A DNA stretch of 64,000 bases from a virus. Positions 62,913 to 64,000 of this stretch are shown one piece after another. The stretch spans positions 1-64,000 of IMG/VR virus record IMGVR_UViG_3300022934_002389; one strand, given 5' to 3'. The position numbers and the translations under genes are program-made. Under the pieces are notes generated by a model. The model saw nothing but the letters and a program-made list of their open reading frames with translations, was not told where the DNA came from and did no database searches. Position 1 is the first letter of the stretch; each line of letters opens with the position of its first letter.

Positions 62913-63471
62913 ATGGGACGTAACAGTAGCAGCGTCTAATTATCATTGGGATCCTAACGCAAACGATAGCAATACTATTAGAATAATAAGTAATGTGTTT
63001 GATGAATGGAATGATGAAATCGAACGTGCTATAGAATTACAAAAACCTGTTATTAGTGACGGAACAATCGAAAAGCACATATCTGCCGGAACGCACATGT
63101 ATAACGGAGTTATAGTTGATACTACAGAATTTCCAATACTCGGTAGTATCGGTAAAAAACTAGGATTTGAAGAATATAATACAAGTATTCAAACACAAAC
63201 TACTGGAATGACAACTCCATTGCATATAGATTCATCTTCTGGAGATAAAGAAAGAGTTATTGTTATGCTTCAAGACTGGTACTGGGGACAAATACTTCAA
63301 TTTGGTAATATAGTATTACATAATTGGAAAGCAGGGGATGTATTATATTTTAGTATCAATGGTACACCGCATAGTACAGCAAATTTAAGTCCACATAGTA
63401 GAACTATAGCAAAAATTACAGGACGCACAACAGATGCATTTGAAAAATTATTAAAGGGAGAGTCTCAGTGA
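62902..63471 (+). CDS. 2OG-Fe(II)/cupin-fold oxygenase-like protein
   Basis: 189 residues. T-P-L-H-I-D-S-S gives H-x-D, then V-I-V-M-L-Q-D-W, G-Q-I-L-Q-F-G, W-K-A-G-D-V-L-Y-F and G-T-P-H-S-T-A-N with a distal His and S-R-T-I-A-K-I. This is the cupin-like layout of phage 2OG-dependent proteins. It has a tandem sister immediately downstream whose first 27 coding bases are identical. GGAGATGACAC precedes the ATG. Confidence 0.6.
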   Translation: MKNRWDVTVAASNYHWDPNANDSNTIRIISNVFDEWNDEIERAIELQKPVISDGTIEKHISAGTHMYNGVIVDTTEFPILGSIGKKLGFEEYNTSIQTQTTGMTTPLHIDSSSGDKERVIVMLQDWYWGQILQFGNIVLHNWKAGDVLYFSINGTPHSTANLSPHSRTIAKITGRTTDAFEKLLKGESQ

Positions 63472-63495
63472 AAAATAGATGGGACGTAACAGTAG
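62903..63495 (+). repeat. 27-bp direct repeat at the starts of two tandem paralogues
   Basis: Bases 62903-62929 and 63469-63495 are identical (27 bases, coding K-N-R-W-D-V-T-V in both genes), while the following sequence diverges quickly. Similarity returns around T-S-I-Q-T-Q-T-T-G-M versus T-N-I-Q-T-Q-H-T-G-M. The pattern suggests tandem duplication, with the 5' end kept alike by recombination or selection. Confidence 0.85.
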
Positions 63496-64000
63496 AACAA
63501 AGTAATTATGATTTTAATCCGTTTAGAGAAAGTGATCATGGCAAAAGCTTTAGAACAGTAGGAAATATAGAACCTACATGGAAAGATGAAATACCTATTG
63601 CAAATGCTAATCAATACGACTTTTATTGGCCTTCGCCTGTGTCTCCAGAAGGCGACAGTTTTAATTATGACTATGAAGAATTGCTTTGCAAGGATTGGGG
63701 TATACCTTTAGACTTTGTTGTATACAGACAGTGGACAACAACGGATGAAACACCAATACTAAACAGTCTAGCCGAACAAATCGGTTTAGAAAATGCACAA
63801 ACAAATATTCAAACTCAACATACAGGAATGATGCTACATTTACATATAGATAGTTTAACTGGTTTACGAAAAGAACGTACAGATCAAACAAGTAGTAGAG
63901 CAACAGACGATGAATGGGGTAGATGCTTTGTAATGCTTGATGATTGGGCACCTGGACATATTATTCAATTTGGTAATACCTACGTACCACCTTGGCATGC
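63468..64000 (+). CDS. 2OG-Fe(II)/cupin-fold oxygenase-like protein, 3' partial
   Basis: An open frame from GTG 63468 to the right edge with no stop (at least 177 residues). It starts M-K-N-R-W-D-V-T-V like its upstream neighbour, forming GTGA with that gene's stop, after AAAGGGAGAG. It shares I-Q-T-Q-H-T-G-M, H-L-H-I-D-S (H-x-D), F-V-M-L-D-D-W and I-I-Q-F-G-N with the sister. A ~45-residue insertion precedes the shared region. The distal His lies at or beyond the edge (P-P-W-H at the last codons). Confidence 0.6.
   Translation, partial: MKNRWDVTVEQSNYDFNPFRESDHGKSFRTVGNIEPTWKDEIPIANANQYDFYWPSPVSPEGDSFNYDYEELLCKDWGIPLDFVVYRQWTTTDETPILNSLAEQIGLENAQTNIQTQHTGMMLHLHIDSLTGLRKERTDQTSSRATDDEWGRCFVMLDDWAPGHIIQFGNTYVPPWH

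Noticed and set aside
1-64000. tRNA genes, CRISPR arrays, insertion sequences, integrase or attachment sites
   Set aside because: I looked for cloverleaf-like gaps, regularly spaced repeats and transposase or integrase motifs and saw none. The only repeats are the coding array at 34993 and the 27-base pair at the right end.
1-64000. Rho-independent terminators
   Set aside because: The few intergenic gaps are short and hold no GC-rich hairpin followed by a T run.

Overview
The window is a contiguous, AT-rich piece of a tailed-phage genome. All genes lie on the + strand, coding density is close to 100%, and most neighbouring genes overlap by 1-60 bases. The left 15.7 kb encodes virion proteins, among them a 2.4-kilo-residue structural protein and three fibre-type paralogues, one with a phage tail-collar domain. 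Three of the structural transcription units are preceded, about 25 nt before the start codon, by motifs resembling the T4-type late promoter (one is an exact TATAAATA). I infer a marine T4-like myovirus, of the kind that infects low-GC marine alphaproteobacteria or cyanobacteria. The host cannot be read from this window.

Layout: (1) 1-15.7 kb, structural and fibre genes. (2) 15.7-24.9 kb, two GT-A glycosyltransferases, a DGD-type glycosyltransferase-like protein, the first twitch radical SAM protein, an SGNH-hydrolase-like protein, a GDP-mannose 3,5-epimerase-like protein and two fucosyltransferase-like GT-B proteins. (3) 24.9-33.4 kb, a B12-binding-type radical SAM protein, a double GT-B protein, a nucleotide-sugar dehydrogenase, a 2OG-Fe(II) oxygenase, a compact DegT-type aminotransferase, an amidinotransferase and an SGNH protein. 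(4) 33.4-47.3 kb, preceded by a near-perfect sigma70 promoter: six more radical SAM genes (one split into core and SPASM parts), a six-repeat glycosyltransferase-like protein, a methyltransferase, another SGNH protein and a 2OG oxygenase fusion. (5) 47.3-64 kb: a second amidinotransferase lacking the usual catalytic Asp, a PLP aminotransferase, six more radical SAM genes, a peroxiredoxin-like protein without its catalytic Cys, two methyltransferases and several small 2OG-oxygenase-like proteins. The last of these runs off the right edge.

The striking content is a single co-oriented, translationally coupled block of about 48 kb carrying 15 radical SAM loci: 8 with an N-terminal twitch-type Cys region, 4 SPASM-type and 3 B12-type. 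They sit among sugar-nucleotide enzymes, glycosyltransferases, amidinotransferases, 2OG oxygenases, SGNH hydrolases and methyltransferases. My best reading is a phage-encoded pathway that builds and tailors an unusual glycan or other conjugate, possibly for virion fibres or the host surface. The product and substrate are unknown and no convincing precursor peptide is visible.

Function calls rest on motifs read by eye. I ran no database search. No tRNA, CRISPR array, insertion sequence, integrase or clear terminator was recognised, and no stretch over 300 bases lacks a gene.
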